DNA from: Parabacteroides hominis
Lineage (GTDB): Bacteria > Bacteroidota > Bacteroidia > Bacteroidales > Tannerellaceae
NCBI RefSeq assembly: GCF_014287585.1
Contig: NZ_JACOOJ010000032.1
Span: forward strand, 1 to 64,000
Length of the DNA stretch: 64,000 bases
Direction: 5' to 3'
The notes beneath the pieces are model-generated. The model was given only the letters and a program-made list of their open reading frames with translations, was not told the DNA's origin and ran no database searches. The position numbers and the translations under genes were made by a program. Positions 36,856 to 45,246 of this stretch are shown piece after piece (position 1 is the stretch's first letter; every line of letters starts with the position of its first letter).

Positions 36856-36865
36856 GTATTTTTGC
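36856..36865. other. Candidate att core at element/chromosome junction
   Basis: GTATTTTTGC fits GTAnnTTTGC, the core shared by CTnDOT-type elements and their targets. Chromosomal-type sequence lies to the left and transfer-element sequence to the right. GTTAC-type words at about 36874, 36929 and (inverted) 36977 could be arm sites. The partner att site is outside the window. Confidence 0.45.
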
Positions 36866-37087
36866 GTTATGAAGTTACGAAAAGAGTGTAATTTATTGGA
36901 AATGAGCGTAGGTTAATTGCTCTTGATAGTAATAGGTTACGATTTAGTTAGTTATCTACTGCATTATCCTTCTGCGCGTTGCGTAACCTTCAAAGAACTC
37001 TTCGTATGCAAAAGTAGCTATTTAATTCGAGATTTTGATATAAACTCCCGTTTTTTATCCCCTCATTCATAAGAATTTTCCGTAAAA

Positions 37088-37217
37088 GCGGTATTGTCCG
37101 TCGGCACACCATTGCCCAAAACGAGTTTGGAACAAACGTGTGCCGACTACCGCATAGCTGGAGAAAAGGGCATTGCCTCACGCCTAAACGATGTTTAGAC
37201 AGATGAAGCAATGCCCC
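37088..37217. ncRNA. Highly structured element, possible ncRNA or attenuator
   Basis: GCGGTA (37088) pairs with TACCGC (37148) and GTCGGCACAC (37100) with GTGTGCCGAC (37138), enclosing a CCAAA/TTTGG hairpin. A second domain pairs GGGCATTGC (37168) with GCAATGCCC (37208) around CTAAAC/GTTTAG, followed by CTTTCTTTT on the plus strand. The strand is uncertain; a minus-strand promoter at 37610 could transcribe it. The other bases between 36866 and 37320 show no gene. Confidence 0.5.
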
Positions 37218-37320
37218 TTTCTTTTGCGCCTATGCCAAGAGGTGCTTTTACGGGTTTTCAAATGATTTTTCTTTTTTCGCTGTCTCTTTTGCCGGAAGCG
37301 GAAAGTGAATGCAGAGTGTG

Positions 37321-37584
37321 TCAGCCTGCCCCATGAATGAAACAGGCGCCCACACACAGCCGGACAAACCGGGAAGAATGATTGTTGCCACCCGGCTGAA
37401 CAAGTTCCGTCGGATCGGAAACAATCATACTTCCTTTGTTGTGGTTTGCCCTTTTCACGCTTCCGGTGATGTCTTTTTCCTTTTGGTGATTCTTTTTTTT
37501 ACGGATTTTCCCCTGAAGTTTTTTTCTACACAATCTGCCTCTGTTTTCGTTTACCTCCATTTTGCGCCTTTCAGTAAGCCGCAT
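37321..37584 (-). CDS. Possible small basic protein near element end
   Basis: 87 codons, very basic in its first half (RRKMEVNENRGRLCRKKLQGKIRKKKNHQKEKD). It starts 26 bases after a good minus-strand promoter, but no family is recognised and the C-terminal half is low-information, so coding status is doubtful. The 37618-37880 stretch upstream shows nothing else. Confidence 0.3.
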   Translation of the reverse strand: MRLTERRKMEVNENRGRLCRKKLQGKIRKKKNHQKEKDITGSVKRANHNKGSMIVSDPTELVQPGGNNHSSRFVRLCVGACFIHGAG

Positions 37585-37609
37585 CAGTCAGTCATTTTCG
37601 TTCTGGGCG

Positions 37610-37617
37610 CAAAGGTA
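37610..37617 (-). promoter_or_regulatory. Minus-strand promoter -7 element
   Basis: CAAAGGTA is TACCTTTG on the minus strand, with TTGC 21 bases upstream (37642-37639). It reads toward the small ORF, the structured element and the att site. Confidence 0.5.
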
Positions 37618-37880
37618 ATTCCGGGATTGGACGGGAAAGCAAGGTCAAGCCTCCTGTTTTCGGTAAAAATCTCCAGCCCTGCGGGTAGTATTTTGACCGA
37701 AAAACCTTGCATTCCCTAATCCCTACCTTTTCAAGCACCCGAAACGAAAACGACCGATGCGACAGAAAGACGCATAAAAAAAATGTCGGATAAACGAGAG
37801 GCAGATAAGATAGTTTGAAACTCAACTCCCTCAGCTCTTGAATCCGCATTAAAAACAAAAAAATCAAAAACAGCGAAGAT

Positions 37881-38096
37881 ATGACGGCAACGGCAAATTT
37901 CAGACAAATGGCGCAACACATCGGGTTGGCGATATGCGGCTTGATGATGCGCACCGCCTTCGGGGTGTTCGGCATCCTTTGGGGCATCATCAGAGAGATT
38001 GTAAACGGAGTGTTCCGAGTGGCGATAGGTGTAATCGTGGCTATCCTTTCCACCATTGCCTTCTTTGGCTTCATCCTTTGGTTATTCACCCTTTAA
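37881..38096 (+). CDS. Small membrane protein of the conjugative element
   Basis: 71 residues. A short polar start is followed by about 50 residues dominated by hydrophobic segments (LAICGLMMRTAFGVFGILWGI and VAIGVIVAILSTIAFFGFILWL). It begins a plus-strand operon of small accessory genes ending at 41226. The function is unknown; similar small membrane proteins head this operon in related elements. Confidence 0.65.
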   Translation: MTATANFRQMAQHIGLAICGLMMRTAFGVFGILWGIIREIVNGVFRVAIGVIVAILSTIAFFGFILWLFTL

Positions 38097-38107
38097 CCCT
38101 TACCGAC

Positions 38108-38329
38108 ATGGCAAAAAGAAACAGCAAGACGGCAGCGCAGCAGTGCAGATATTACGAGGTGGACAACATCTTCGTGTATATGGTGGAAACGTACATCAAC
38201 GGCAATTTTGAAACTTTCCGAAGATTGTACCACGAACTGAACAAGGACGCACGGAGGGATTTCATGGACTTCCTTCTCAGCGAGGTAGAGCCGACCTATT
38301 GGAGAGAGATACTGAAACAGATAATCTAA
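38108..38329 (+). CDS. Small conserved conjugative-element protein
   Basis: 73 residues (ATG 38108), soluble, with YEVDNIFVYMVETYINGNFETFRRLYHELNK, a pattern seen in small proteins encoded beside PcfK in Bacteroidales elements. It starts 11 bases after the previous gene and 13 bases before PcfK. No function is known. Confidence 0.7.
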   Translation: MAKRNSKTAAQQCRYYEVDNIFVYMVETYINGNFETFRRLYHELNKDARRDFMDFLLSEVEPTYWREILKQII

Positions 38330-38342
38330 AAATGACAGCGAT

Positions 38343-38759
38343 ATGAAAGGAACAGACCATTTCAAGAGAACGATATATATGTACTTGGAACAGCGTGCGG
38401 AGGAAGATGCGCTATTTGCAAAGAAGTACCGCAACCCTGCCAAGAACATGGACGAGTGCGTGACCCACATTCTGAACTATGTGCAGAAAAGCGGTTGCAA
38501 CGGTTTCACGGACGGAGAGATATTCGGGCAAGCCATCCACTACTATGAGGAAAACGAGATAGAGGTGGGCAAACCGATGGACTGCCAAGTGGTTGTGAAC
38601 CACGTTGTGAAACTCACGGCAGAGGAAAAGGCGGAGGCACGTCAGAACGCTGTCCGCAAATACCAAGAGGAGGAACTCCGCAAGTTGCAGAACCGCCACA
38701 GACCGTCAGCGAGAAAAGAAAACCAACCCCAACCCTCATTATTTGATTTAGGCTTATGA
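38343..38759 (+). CDS. PcfK-like protein
   Basis: 138 residues. MKGTDHFKRTIYMYLEQRAEEDALFAKKY and NMDECVTHILNYVQKSGCNGFTDGEIFGQAIHYYEE match the PcfK family, named after a gene of the enterococcal pCF10 conjugation locus. It probably assists plasmid or element processing together with PcfJ, whose gene overlaps by four bases (ATGA). Confidence 0.85.
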   Translation: MKGTDHFKRTIYMYLEQRAEEDALFAKKYRNPAKNMDECVTHILNYVQKSGCNGFTDGEIFGQAIHYYEENEIEVGKPMDCQVVVNHVVKLTAEEKAEARQNAVRKYQEEELRKLQNRHRPSARKENQPQPSLFDLGL

Positions 38760-40087
38760 AACCGAAGACCAAGATACAGAAAGAGGTGGCAAGACTTTCC
38801 GCCAACCTTCGCCCCATATCAGCGACACAAATAGATTGGGCATACCGCCACTGCGTTGAGCATATCGGCTACCGCACCAAGAAAGGGAACATCACCTGTT
38901 CCGACTGCGGTCACGAGTGGCACAGCGACAGCGGACTATGCGACACCCTTGAAGGCTGCACCTGCCCCAAATGCCATGCCGAACTCAAAGTGCAGGACAC
39001 ACGCAGACGCATCTACAAGGAAACGCAGAATTTCAGCGTGATAACCACCTGCAAAGGGTATCAGGTAATCCGCGTGGCGCAGGTCAGATGCGAGAGCAGG
39101 AAAGGCGAACCGATGCGTTTCTACTGCCACGAGGTCGTGCAGCGTTGGATTTCACCCGACGGCAAGGTTACGGACATGGCGTTGCTCCGTGGCTTCCTTT
39201 TCTGCTATTGCGATGTGTGGGCATTAGGCAGCGATATGGAGGTAAGACCGCACAACAGCCTATACGATGATGTGGTGGCAAGAAGCTGTGCATATCCAAA
39301 GATGAGGATATTGCCCCAACTCAGACGTAACGGCTTCAAGGGCGATTTCCACGGCATCTCCCCCGTGCGTCTTTTCAAAGCCTTGCTTTCAGACCCAAGA
39401 ATTGAAACCCTTATGAAAGGCGGTGAGATTGAGGTCATGAAACACTTTCTTTTCAATACCCGTACTGCCGATGAATGTTGGGCATCATATCTGATTGCCA
39501 AGCGTCACAAGTATCAGATAGACAACCTCTCAATGTGGTGCGACTATCTGCGTATGCTCAAAAAACTCGGTCAAGACCTCCGTAACCCGAAGAACATCTG
39601 TCCCGAAGATTTCATGGCGGCACACGACAACGCAACCCGAAAAATTGAAGCCATACACGAGAAGGAAAGAGCCGCAGAGCAACGCCGTTGGGAGATTGAA
39701 AGGCGTGAGCGTGAGCAACAGCGACAACTCCAACGAAAGAAAGATGCGGAGGATTTCATCGCCAACAAATCCAAATTCTTCGGCTTGGTAATCACGGACG
39801 AGGAAATAATCGTCAAGGTGCTTGAAAGCATAGACGAGTATTACAACGAGGGCAAGACGCAGGGCATCTGCGTGTTTGGCAGTGGATACTACAAGAAAGC
39901 CGACACCCTCATACTATCGGCAAGGATTGGCGATGAGATTATTGAAACCGTAGAGGTGGACTTGCGAACCCTCGAAGTGGTGCAGTGCCACGGCAAGCAC
40001 AACCAGGACACCGAATATCACGAGCGCATCATAGACCTTGTGAACAAGAACGCCAACCTTATCCGTGAGCGGATGAAAGCGGCATAG
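38756..40087 (+). CDS. PcfJ-like protein
   Basis: 443 residues. A cysteine cluster at about residues 48-73 (CSDCGHEW ... CTCPKC) forms a zinc ribbon, and the central part (DLWLCRA-like blocks around VVQRWISPDGKVTDMALLRG) is the PcfJ domain. A basic coiled-coil segment near residues 300-335 (ERAAEQRRWEIERREREQQRQ) follows. PcfJ is a DNA-processing accessory protein of conjugative loci of unknown activity. It forms a translationally coupled pair with PcfK. Confidence 0.85.
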   Translation: MKPKTKIQKEVARLSANLRPISATQIDWAYRHCVEHIGYRTKKGNITCSDCGHEWHSDSGLCDTLEGCTCPKCHAELKVQDTRRRIYKETQNFSVITTCKGYQVIRVAQVRCESRKGEPMRFYCHEVVQRWISPDGKVTDMALLRGFLFCYCDVWALGSDMEVRPHNSLYDDVVARSCAYPKMRILPQLRRNGFKGDFHGISPVRLFKALLSDPRIETLMKGGEIEVMKHFLFNTRTADECWASYLIAKRHKYQIDNLSMWCDYLRMLKKLGQDLRNPKNICPEDFMAAHDNATRKIEAIHEKERAAEQRRWEIERREREQQRQLQRKKDAEDFIANKSKFFGLVITDEEIIVKVLESIDEYYNEGKTQGICVFGSGYYKKADTLILSARIGDEIIETVEVDLRTLEVVQCHGKHNQDTEYHERIIDLVNKNANLIRERMKAA

Positions 40088-40111
40088 CATAACCCCTAAA
40101 ACAACATTGAT

Positions 40112-40369
40112 ATGGAAGTAAGAATTGAAAGTATGATTTGTGTGTGGGATGATGCAATCCCCACGATGTTCCTTGAATTTGTGAACCTCCTCACTCTCAC
40201 AACGAGTGAGGGGGAATTGAGAAAGAGCGTAAAGGAGTTTGCCGAGAAGCACGAACTTGACAAGTTTTTCCTTTACGGCTTCGGCTCACACCATTTCTAC
40301 CTGCACCAACGCTACACAAGCAACCCCGAAATGGTGATGAAGAACAGAGTTCTGTCAGTACATTTTTAA
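40112..40369 (+). CDS. Small hypothetical protein
   Basis: 85 residues, acidic N-terminus (MEVRIESMICVWDDAIPTMFLEF) and a C-terminal aromatic stretch (FFLYGFGSHHFYLHQRY). It is part of the accessory operon, 24 bases after PcfJ. I do not recognise a domain with a known role. Confidence 0.6.
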   Translation: MEVRIESMICVWDDAIPTMFLEFVNLLTLTTSEGELRKSVKEFAEKHELDKFFLYGFGSHHFYLHQRYTSNPEMVMKNRVLSVHF

Positions 40370-40388
40370 CCATCTAAAAAGCAACATT

Positions 40389-40622
40389 ATGACAACACGA
40401 ATGACCATCAACGGAGTAAGCACCTGCGCGGAAGCAGGTACGGAGAAATACGAGCGTTTCCAATCGGGTATCGGAAGACGCAGGCGGACACTTGTGCAGT
40501 ACGACTACCGCCACCCCATAGACAGAGAATTGTTCTCTTGTGTCAAACCCACGTTGGACGAGTGCCGAGCCGCACGGGACAAGTGGCTGAACGCAAAGAA
40601 GGGAAAGGAGGACAGACTATGA
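40389..40622 (+). CDS. DUF3873 family protein
   Basis: 77 residues. The MTTRMTINGVSTCAEAGTEKY start and FQSGIGRRRRTLVQYDYRHPIDRELFSCV match DUF3873, a small family confined to Bacteroidales conjugative elements. It overlaps the next gene by four bases. The role is unknown. Confidence 0.8.
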   Translation: MTTRMTINGVSTCAEAGTEKYERFQSGIGRRRRTLVQYDYRHPIDRELFSCVKPTLDECRAARDKWLNAKKGKEDRL

Positions 40623-40864
40623 ACACGACCTATCAAACGCTGATAGTCAAGTTCAGCGAACCTATCACGGCATTGGACGGTATCTTTGACGATACCGGAG
40701 CGTGGGGAACGGACACCCTCAAGGGGTGGATAGATGATTACGAAAGCACACGTTTCACCGCCACCGACAGCCATACGGCAGTCATCACGAGCGAGTACAA
40801 TATGGAATGTGTGAAAGAGTGGCTACAACGGCAGACCCCCATTTCCGAAATGCGAGAATTTTGA
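40619..40864 (+). CDS. Small hypothetical protein
   Basis: 81 residues starting at the ATG that overlaps the DUF3873 stop (ATGA). It is acidic and soluble (FSEPITALDGIFDDTGAWGTDTLKG), with no recognised motif. Translational coupling supports its being real. Confidence 0.65.
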   Translation: MNTTYQTLIVKFSEPITALDGIFDDTGAWGTDTLKGWIDDYESTRFTATDSHTAVITSEYNMECVKEWLQRQTPISEMREF

Positions 40865-40917
40865 ACGGGATGGCGGTGTCCGCACCGCCAATACTTAAAA
40901 CCCTAAAAACAAAAGAT

Positions 40918-41226
40918 ATGATAGCCAAGACGATATTACAGCAGATAGGCGGAAAACGCTTCACCGCCATGACAGGTAGCCGTGATTTCATAGATATGGG
41001 CAACGGCTTACGGATGAGCCTTGCAAGGAACAAAACAAGTGCCAACCGCCTTGACATCATCTATGACGAAGGGGCAGACCTCTACAATATGCGCTTCTAC
41101 CGCAGGACGTTCAGCAAAAAGACCTTTGAGTGCAAGACAAAGGACATTGCCGTACACGAGGGTATCTATTTTGATATGCTGGAGGAAATGTTCACGATGG
41201 TGACGGGACTTTACACACGCTTTTGA
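40918..41226 (+). CDS. Small phage/ICE-type protein
   Basis: 102 residues from ATG 40918. The start ILQQIGGKRFTAMTGSRDF and end FTMVTGLYTRF match a short domain I recall from phage and conjugative-element proteins (pattern ILEQLGGNRFIAMTGAK). It is the last gene of the accessory operon and is followed by two hairpins. No biochemical role is known. Confidence 0.65.
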   Translation: MIAKTILQQIGGKRFTAMTGSRDFIDMGNGLRMSLARNKTSANRLDIIYDEGADLYNMRFYRRTFSKKTFECKTKDIAVHEGIYFDMLEEMFTMVTGLYTRF

Positions 41227-41232
41227 GTGGCG

Positions 41233-41250
41233 GGGCGGCGAGAGCCGCCC
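41233..41250 (+). terminator. Terminator of accessory operon
   Basis: GGGCGGC and GCCGCCC pair around GAGA, followed by TACTTTCTTT, six bases after the last stop. Confidence 0.65.
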
Positions 41251-41329
41251 TACTTTCTTTCAGTGAGCATGATGGCGGACAAAGAAAGTAGCAAAGAAAC
41301 CTTTGTCCAATCTGCGATAACTAAAAAAT

Positions 41330-41348
41330 CCGCAAGTAAAACTTGCGG
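41330..41348. repeat. Hairpin in gene-free spacer
   Basis: CCGCAAGT and ACTTGCGG pair around AAA. Nearby CTACTTTCTTT (41250) and AAAGAAAGTAG (41281) form a longer inverted repeat. The spacer 41349-41659 shows no gene or further signal that I can support. Confidence 0.5.
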
Positions 41349-41659
41349 AGGCTATATATTGGGTCGTTATTTTTTGGTGGAGGGGAATGATAATCTCGAA
41401 CCGTTGAACTACACATTTCTGCTTCGTCTCCATTTCCCCCAACGATTTGATACGTTCAATCATTTTTGTTGTTCCTTTCTGAATTTTCCTAAATACTTTC
41501 TTCATAATTTCGCTATACTTTTTATGGTTAATAACTATGTTTTGTATTGCTCTCACAACACTTACAACTTGAAGTGTTATTTGGAAACCGATAGGCAAAA
41601 ATGGCTCAACGATGTCAATTAACGAGAAAATCCTACGATAATCTATCAAGTGATAGAGC

Positions 41660-41694
41660 AAAAGACGTGCCAAGTTAAATATGGCACGTCTTTT
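41660..41694 (-). terminator. Terminator of the tra operon
   Basis: AAAAGACGTGCCA and TGGCACGTCTTTT form a perfect 13-base-pair stem around a short AT loop. It sits just past the lysozyme gene, which ends the long minus-strand transfer operon. Confidence 0.85.
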
Positions 41695-41713
41695 GCCAGT
41701 TTTGTCAGTCCTT

Positions 41714-42241
41714 TTATGGGATATACAACAGCGCAAACTCCGCCTTTCTCCGTTTGAGCAGCATGGCGTGGCGTTTTCCTTTGTAGTTGCAGAAGGCTAT
41801 ATACTCACGGTAGATGTTCCTGTCACCAGCTTCCAGCTTCTTGATTAAGGTGCTTTTGGGGATTGTTTTGCTGCCTAACAGCTTCGCCGGTCCCACATTG
41901 TAAGCTAACGTGCCAAGCAAAATCGAATCAACCCCGAATTTACGGAACATGGCGACAAATTTGCGCAGGTCTTTCCGCAAAAGTTCATCCGCATCCCGTT
42001 TTGTCATGGTTCGTGCCGAATACTTCTCGTTTGGCAAAAGTTTGTGACCCCAACCGACGTATGGGTAGTGTTTTTCTGAGTGCCAGCCTTCAAAGTAGCG
42101 GCAGCATAAAAAAGCACGTTCCATAAGCGGCAGTCGGTAGATTGCCGCCTGCCCGTCCGTTCCCTCTTGGCGGCTGATCTGCGCGGACACAGAACAGACC
42201 GTCAGAAGTGAACAGAGCATTGTCATGAATACACGCATCAT
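41714..42241 (-). CDS. Lysozyme of the conjugative element
   Basis: 175 residues with a signal peptide (FMTMLCSLLTVCSVSAQ). RYFEGWHSEKHYPYVGWGHKL carries the Glu of GH24 phage-type lysozymes, followed by LGTLAYNVGPAKLLGSKT. It probably opens the peptidoglycan so the transfer channel can cross. The start overlaps the traQ stop (ATGA), placing it in the tra operon. Confidence 0.85.
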   Translation of the reverse strand: MMRVFMTMLCSLLTVCSVSAQISRQEGTDGQAAIYRLPLMERAFLCCRYFEGWHSEKHYPYVGWGHKLLPNEKYSARTMTKRDADELLRKDLRKFVAMFRKFGVDSILLGTLAYNVGPAKLLGSKTIPKSTLIKKLEAGDRNIYREYIAFCNYKGKRHAMLLKRRKAEFALLYIP

Positions 42242-42741
42242 TTCAACAAGGGGCTGAAGTTGCCGATGGGAACGATGGTAAGATCGTCGTCCTTTACATT
42301 CCTGTTGTTGAAGTCAAATTCCAGTTCGTAGGAGTTGCTAAAGTTATCCTCCACCACCACGATGAAATTATGCGCCTCATCACCCGCCGCCGTGTAGTAC
42401 AGGCGGAATTTTTCGTTCTCCAGCAGGTAGCGGTCGTTAGGCAGGAAGGTGATGCCGTTATCCATTTTGAGCGAGCCTTCCCCCTCGAACTGGAAATAGC
42501 GGATGGTATAGAGCGTACCCGAAAAGTCGCCCTCCTTTTTCAGTTCACAGCGGATTTCCACTGTCTGCCCCTTTACTACCTTGTTCGGCACGGGCATGAC
42601 CTCCACCGTGAAGGGATAGGACTGCTGGATGTCCATGTCATCGTCACATGACACGAGGGTGAATGACATGGCGGCTATCAGGCATAACGCCACTGCCTTG
42701 AATATTGATGTTCTCTTGTTTCTGTTGTTCAGTATGTTCAT
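42238..42741 (-). CDS. traQ: Conjugative transfer protein TraQ (DUF3872)
   Basis: 167 residues from ATG 42741. A lipoprotein signal ends FTLVSCDDD. The body is a beta-rich Ig-like domain (YPFTVEVMPVPNKVVKGQTVEIRCEL) of DUF3872, the CTnDOT TraQ family. It is an envelope component of the mating apparatus. It overlaps both neighbours by four bases. Confidence 0.9.
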   Translation of the reverse strand: MNILNNRNKRTSIFKAVALCLIAAMSFTLVSCDDDMDIQQSYPFTVEVMPVPNKVVKGQTVEIRCELKKEGDFSGTLYTIRYFQFEGEGSLKMDNGITFLPNDRYLLENEKFRLYYTAAGDEAHNFIVVVEDNFSNSYELEFDFNNRNVKDDDLTIVPIGNFSPLLK

Positions 42742-43640
42742 TGTTCTTCGATTTTTAGATGGTTGTTTTTCTGTTTTTTCGTTGTCAGTTGCAGGTACTC
42801 GTTCAAGTCCTTGCAACCGTCATAGAGGGAGGAACGGTCGGTGACACGTTCCCCGTATCGCATGGTAAGTGCGGCAAGCGTCCGCCGTCCGGCTTCGTCA
42901 CGGTCGAGGAAGCAGCCGATGCGCCCGTATCCGTCCAGCAATCCCGCCGCCTTCTCCACGTTGGCGACTGAGTTCAGCACAAGACAGTCAGCGTTACCGG
43001 TTACACCAAGCGTCACGGCAGAGAGAAAGTCCATGAAGCCCTCGAACACGAGGCACTCGTCAGCCGGGATGTCATTCGCCTTTACCAGTGATACAGACTT
43101 CGGAGGTATGCAACCCTTGAAATATCGGCTTCTGACTTCATAGCCACCTGCCATGTTCGGAAAGCCAACGGCAAAATACCGTTTCCCACGCACACCGTAG
43201 TTCAAGCGGCAGCAGTGACGGGATGCGATGGCGTAAGGGATGCCCCGTTCCTCTAAATACTCCGTCAGCAGTGAGCGGAGCAGCGGAGCGACCTCCACAT
43301 CCTCAAAAACGGATTCGGTCGGCTTCGAGAGATAGACGGGCTTTTCCCATCCGGCAACCGTCATATTGGCGGCTTCCGCTATGAACTTCGCTTGCTTCAT
43401 GAAGTCATCGCTTTGCAGAAACTCCCCGGCAAGCGTGAAGATGTCGCCGCCCTTGCCCAAACCGAAGTCGTACCAGAGCTGTTTCGCCACGTTCACACGG
43501 AAAGAGGATGTGCGCTCGCCCCTGTACGGGGCAAGATACCACAGCTCGTTACCGCTCCTTCTGACAGGCTCATGCCCCAGCCGTGCGAGAAAATCCGCAA
43601 GCGGCATCCTTCTGACAGCATCTATTTCCGTCCTTTCCAT
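42738..43640 (-). CDS. traP: TraP DNA primase-like protein
   Basis: 300 residues from ATG 43640. The N-terminal region resembles the CHC2 domain of primases but lacks most zinc cysteines (WYLAPYRGERTSSFRVN). The TOPRIM core follows with ECLVFEGFMDFLSAV and CFLDRDEAGRRTLAALT. It likely primes the complementary strand in the recipient. Typical for CTnDOT TraP. Confidence 0.85.
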   Translation of the reverse strand: MERTEIDAVRRMPLADFLARLGHEPVRRSGNELWYLAPYRGERTSSFRVNVAKQLWYDFGLGKGGDIFTLAGEFLQSDDFMKQAKFIAEAANMTVAGWEKPVYLSKPTESVFEDVEVAPLLRSLLTEYLEERGIPYAIASRHCCRLNYGVRGKRYFAVGFPNMAGGYEVRSRYFKGCIPPKSVSLVKANDIPADECLVFEGFMDFLSAVTLGVTGNADCLVLNSVANVEKAAGLLDGYGRIGCFLDRDEAGRRTLAALTMRYGERVTDRSSLYDGCKDLNEYLQLTTKKQKNNHLKIEEQ

Positions 43641-43647
43641 GCCCGTG

Positions 43648-44223
43648 TCAGTTGATGATGAACTTGATACCGACCCCGAACTGCGTGTGGAACTTCCGTG
43701 TGTCGCCACCCCAAAGGCAACGCTCCCGCAGGTTGGCAAGCAGGGCGATACGGTCTGCCACGTAACACTCCACATCGAGCGTCAGCGCACCGCCGTAGAT
43801 GAAGGCGTCCCGGTCGTGCAGCGTGGAGCCGTCATGCAGCACCTTCTTCCCCCAATTTACCGCCTCATATCCGGCGAGAGCCGAAGCCCCGGCATAGACG
43901 AAAACAATCTTTCGGGCGTCCGACAGTATCTTGAAGTAATAGCCGCCCTCCGCCGTGAACTGCGCCACGGGTATCTTGGTGTCCTTGTAGGGATTGTTCT
44001 TCAACAGGTATTCGCCACCGAACACCCACTTGTTCCCCTTCTTCGTGTAGGTGGAGAGAGCCGCCCCGAAGCTGTACCCGCCGTCCTTGCCGCCGAGATT
44101 GAAGCCGTCCGCCATGTCCGCCCTCACCTCGATGCCCTGCATCTTCGGCAGACACCGCTGGGCGTGCGCCTGCCCTGTAAAAAGGGCAAGCGACGCGATG
44201 ATTATTGCGATGTACTTTCTCAT
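43648..44223 (-). CDS. traO: Conjugative transfer protein TraO
   Basis: 191 residues with a signal peptide (IIIASLALFTGQAHAQ), then a small beta-barrel-like domain (GGYSFGAALSTYTKKGNKWVFGGEYLL) ending TQFGVGIKFIIN. Probably an outer-membrane component. Located two bases from the traN stop. Confidence 0.85.
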   Translation of the reverse strand: MRKYIAIIIASLALFTGQAHAQRCLPKMQGIEVRADMADGFNLGGKDGGYSFGAALSTYTKKGNKWVFGGEYLLKNNPYKDTKIPVAQFTAEGGYYFKILSDARKIVFVYAGASALAGYEAVNWGKKVLHDGSTLHDRDAFIYGGALTLDVECYVADRIALLANLRERCLWGGDTRKFHTQFGVGIKFIIN

Positions 44224-44225
44224 GG

Positions 44226-45212
44226 TCAGCGTACTTGAAGTTCGTTGATGGTACCCGCGCGTACCAAATCCTCGTTCTCAATCACGAAGGACTGGTGACG
44301 GCCGCCGTTCTTCTCGTTCAATTCCACCACGAGGCACTTGTCATCGGGGATGGTGAACTTCGCCATCGTGAAGACCGTGCGCTCGCTCTTTTTGCCCGGC
44401 ACGAGGGTGGCGTAGTTCTGCGCGCGGAGCGGCAGAATAATCTGCTCCTGCACGGCAGTACGCTTCGCAACCTTCTTGTCCACGATTTTCCAAGTGATGT
44501 AGTCCACATCGAAAGGCACGTTGCTCTGGTTCTTTATCTCCGTGTGGAAATAAAGCAAGCCGTTGTGCGTGTAGATGCCTTTCAACAGGTATTGGATGCC
44601 GAAACGCTTGCAGCCGATATGCTTCACCTCGCGCTTGTTCTGTTTGTGGATGGACTTCATGATAAGGCGCACCAGCATCGGGCTTTCGCTGCCCAGCTCT
44701 TTCAGATAGATTTCCTGCGCGTTGTTCGGGCGGTTCACCGTGCTGCCGTCATGGATGAAGTCGCACATCTCCACGTTGAGCAACAGCGGTTCGGCGGCGT
44801 ACTTCACGTTGAAGGTGTAGAAACTGCCGTCCTCCGTGATGACGGACATATTCGTTTCGTTGGGAAAATTCCTTACGGTAGCCTTCACACGGATGATGTT
44901 CTCCGCTCCGTCGGCTTTCCCGGCAATCAGGTCGGGCGAGCCTAAATCGACATAGCGCACCTCCGCCGGAAAAATGACGTGGACGGTCTTGTCGTAGGTC
45001 ACTTCCAGACCGTGCGGCGGTATCATGCGGTCGAAGGTCAGCTTGCGTGACAGCCCGTGATATAGGTCGCCGTCCGCCTCCTTCTGCGGATAGACCTCCT
45101 TCGTCAAGGTCGGTTGTTCACTTCCGTTGGTCGTTTCAACGGTTACATTCTCCTGCGCGTTGGCAGTTATGATGCCCATAGCGAGGGCAAACATGATGAT
45201 TACTTTTCTCAT
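44226..45212 (-). CDS. traN: Conjugative transfer protein TraN (DUF4138, VirB9-like)
   Basis: 328 residues with a signal peptide (IIMFALAMGIITANAQ) and the DUF4138 body (TYDKTVHVIFPAEVRYVDLGS), taken as the VirB9 equivalent forming the outer-membrane core. Its start follows a leader motif (CCACTAAAATCCAAAAGTAATG) shared with traI and mobA. Confidence 0.9.
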   Translation of the reverse strand: MRKVIIMFALAMGIITANAQENVTVETTNGSEQPTLTKEVYPQKEADGDLYHGLSRKLTFDRMIPPHGLEVTYDKTVHVIFPAEVRYVDLGSPDLIAGKADGAENIIRVKATVRNFPNETNMSVITEDGSFYTFNVKYAAEPLLLNVEMCDFIHDGSTVNRPNNAQEIYLKELGSESPMLVRLIMKSIHKQNKREVKHIGCKRFGIQYLLKGIYTHNGLLYFHTEIKNQSNVPFDVDYITWKIVDKKVAKRTAVQEQIILPLRAQNYATLVPGKKSERTVFTMAKFTIPDDKCLVVELNEKNGGRHQSFVIENEDLVRAGTINELQVR

Positions 45213-45246
45213 TACTTTTGGATTTTAGTGGTAATTTTTATTGTTT

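Noticed and set aside
36776..36916. 46-codon plus-strand ORF crossing the att site, downstream of the switch promoter
   Set aside because: Mostly hydrophobic AT-rich codons, no ribosome site, and the frame spans the chromosome-element junction, so it is probably chance.
41349..41400. tRNA-like 3' end on the minus strand (GGTTCGA ... CCCCTCCACCA)
   Set aside because: The five bases flanking the TTCGAGA loop cannot pair and no acceptor or anticodon arm exists upstream.
41260..41736. 158-codon minus-strand open frame in the spacer after the accessory operon
   Set aside because: No start signal, no domain; it overlaps the tra terminator and the hairpins, which explain the region better.
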